The translations under genes and the position numbers were made by a program. Of a stretch of 6,145 nucleotides of DNA, positions 5,832 to 6,145 are shown piece after piece. The notes below the pieces were generated by a model. It saw only the letters and a program-made list of their open reading frames with translations, was not told the DNA's origin and did not search any database. Position 1 is the first letter of the stretch; every line of letters begins with the position of its first letter. The stretch is from Pseudomonadota bacterium (GTDB taxonomy: Bacteria; Pseudomonadota; Alphaproteobacteria; Sphingomonadales; Sphingomonadaceae): contig JAEWCW010000125.1 in NCBI GenBank assembly GCA_023390415.1, positions 1 through 6,145 on the forward strand, written 5' to 3'.

Positions 5832-5850
5832 CCGGGAGCGCGTCTCCCGG
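5832..5850 (+). repeat. GC-rich hairpin followed by CTCTTT
   Basis: CCGGGAG (5832-5838), loop CGCGT, CTCCCGG (5844-5850): a perfect 7-bp stem. The following GCCTCTTTGAAAA has only three consecutive Ts, so it is a poor intrinsic terminator but could pause transcription or serve as a leader hairpin. Confidence 0.4.
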
Positions 5851-5885
5851 GCCTCTTTGAAAATCGAGAAACGAGGGCCCATCGG

Positions 5886-5898
5886 GCGGCGTAGCCGC
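5886..5898 (+). repeat. Short GC-rich hairpin
   Basis: GCGGC (5886-5890), loop GTA, GCCGC (5894-5898): a perfect 5-bp stem with a 3-nt loop. It lies between two stronger hairpins of the same non-coding region and adds to the run of paired elements there, but a stem this short is expected by chance in GC-rich DNA. Confidence 0.25.
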
Positions 5899-5909
5899 TT
5901 GGACGGGTT

Positions 5910-5946
5910 CCGGGCCGGGATTTCCGAAAGGAAGCATTCGGCCCGG
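5910..5946 (+). repeat. Nested hairpin with GAAA tetraloop
   Basis: CCGGGCCG (5910-5917) pairs perfectly with CGGCCCGG (5939-5946). Inside it TTCC (5922-5925) and GGAA (5930-5933) close the loop GAAA, a GNRA tetraloop on the + strand. A two-tier stem of this kind suggests a structured RNA read rightward. Confidence 0.45.
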
Positions 5947-5979
5947 GCGAATTGCGCGGCGCTTGCCGGCATGGATCGG

Positions 5980-5995
5980 CGGACCTTCGGGTCCG
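5980..5995 (+). repeat. UUCG-tetraloop hairpin
   Basis: CGGACC (5980-5985), TTCG, GGTCCG (5990-5995): a 6-bp perfect stem closed by C(UUCG)G, the unusually stable RNA tetraloop. The loop has this property only in the + strand transcript. No T-run follows, so it is not a standard terminator. Confidence 0.5.
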
Positions 5996-6014
5996 GCGGG
6001 ACGGCCGCGGGCGA

Positions 6015-6052
6015 TCGAAGCAGCGTGGACCACGGTCCGCCGCCTGCTTCGA
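6015..6052. repeat. Long inverted repeat upstream of the strong promoter
   Basis: TCGAAGCAG (6015-6023) and CTGCTTCGA (6044-6052) form a perfect 9-bp outer stem. GGACC (6027-6031) and GGTCC (6034-6038) form an inner one. It ends 30 nt before the -35 box of the strong promoter. Confidence 0.45.
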
Positions 6053-6054
6053 AC

Positions 6055-6074
6055 TTTCCGCGGAAATTCGCGAA
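6055..6074. promoter_or_regulatory. Two adjacent palindromes before the strong promoter
   Basis: TTTCCGCGGAAA (6055-6066) is a perfect 12-bp palindrome and is directly followed by TTCGCGAA (6067-6074), an 8-bp palindrome ending 8 nt before the -35 box. They could be binding sites for an activator or part of an UP-like region; no regulator is recognised. Confidence 0.35.
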
Positions 6075-6082
6075 AAAAGCCA

Positions 6083-6111
6083 TTGACGGGGCGGAAACGC
6101 TCCCATATATG
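6083..6111 (+). promoter_or_regulatory. Strong sigma-70-type promoter, probably of a stable-RNA operon
   Basis: TTGACG (6083-6088) and TATATG (6106-6111) are spaced by an ideal 17 nt. Upstream is an A-rich tract (CGCGAAAAAAGCC, 6069-6081) resembling an UP element, and downstream a GC-rich discriminator (GCCCCTCACC). This combination is typical of growth-rate- and ppGpp-controlled rRNA promoters. The downstream gene lies outside the window. Confidence 0.65.
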
Positions 6112-6145
6112 GCCCCTCACCGACGGGGCACGGCGTTCTGCCCGC

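Larger units (their letters stand above)
5610..6145. other. 536-nt non-coding region with tandem promoter-like modules and hairpins
   Basis: I see no credible protein gene between the flippase start and the right edge. Minus-strand frames open here (for example 6083-5619) have unnatural Arg/Pro/Ser-rich composition and antisense a strong promoter. The region holds a CtrA-like motif (5631-5647), three rightward promoter-like modules, two boxA-like octamers, and at least seven perfect or near-perfect inverted repeats, listed separately. The overall picture fits the upstream and leader region of a stable-RNA operon continuing past 6145, which is inference because no rRNA or tRNA sequence is inside the window. 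Confidence 0.55.

Noticed and set aside
5832..5863. Intrinsic terminator at the 7-bp hairpin followed by CTCTTTG
   Set aside because: Only three consecutive Ts and a G directly after them; kept as a hairpin rather than called a terminator.
5619..6083. A 154-codon minus-strand frame in the region right of the flippase
   Set aside because: Arg/Pro/Ser-rich product without domain features, no ribosome site, and antisense to the promoter and hairpin region.
5610..6145. CRISPR array, tRNA gene or rRNA body in the right-hand region
   Set aside because: No regular repeat-spacer pattern, no cloverleaf with a T-arm GTTCGA-type sequence in the right context, and no recognisable 16S sequence before the window ends.

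Overview
The window is GC-rich DNA (many G/C third positions, few AT-rich stretches) and looks like an alphaproteobacterial chromosome, most probably from the Sphingomonadales. The support is the DUF4139 protein pair, the YciA thioesterase with its small membrane partner, and the promoter style at the right end. The assignment comes from sequence recognition only, with no database search.

Layout. Positions 1-2435 (+) hold two consecutive DUF4139-family proteins. The first lacks its 5' end, and the second is complete with a signal peptide. They are 11 nt apart and probably one operon. At 2546-2842 (+) is a 98-residue protein that I recognise as a fucose-binding lectin of the Ralstonia RSL / Burkholderia BambL type, with two propeller-blade repeats and all the expected sugar-binding Arg/Glu/Trp residues. 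This is the most distinctive gene here. Converging on it with a 4-nt gap is a minus-strand operon: a two-helix membrane protein (3547-3230) followed by a YciA-like acyl-CoA thioesterase (3233-2847), coupled by a 4-nt GTGA overlap. A 129-nt divergent intergenic region with a large inverted repeat separates this operon from a stand-alone CBS-pair protein (3677-4105, +). The CBS gene overlaps, tail to tail by 68 nt, a large polysaccharide flippase of the Wzx type (5609-4038, -).

The last 536 nt (5610-6145) appear non-coding but are highly organised. A CtrA-like motif lies just upstream of the flippase. Three promoter-like modules read rightward, the last being a strong TTGACG-N17-TATATG promoter with an A-rich upstream tract and a GC-rich discriminator. 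Between the modules lies a run of perfect inverted repeats, two of which would form RNA hairpins with stable tetraloops (UUCG and GAAA) only on the + strand. Together with two boxA-like octamers, this suggests the upstream and leader region of a stable-RNA operon, probably rRNA, just beyond the right edge. That operon is not in the window, so this is inference.

The genes do not form one obvious pathway. Envelope themes recur (a possibly exported DUF4139 pair, a membrane protein, a polysaccharide flippase), and the lectin could bind fucosylated glycans, but no functional link between these units can be shown from the sequence.
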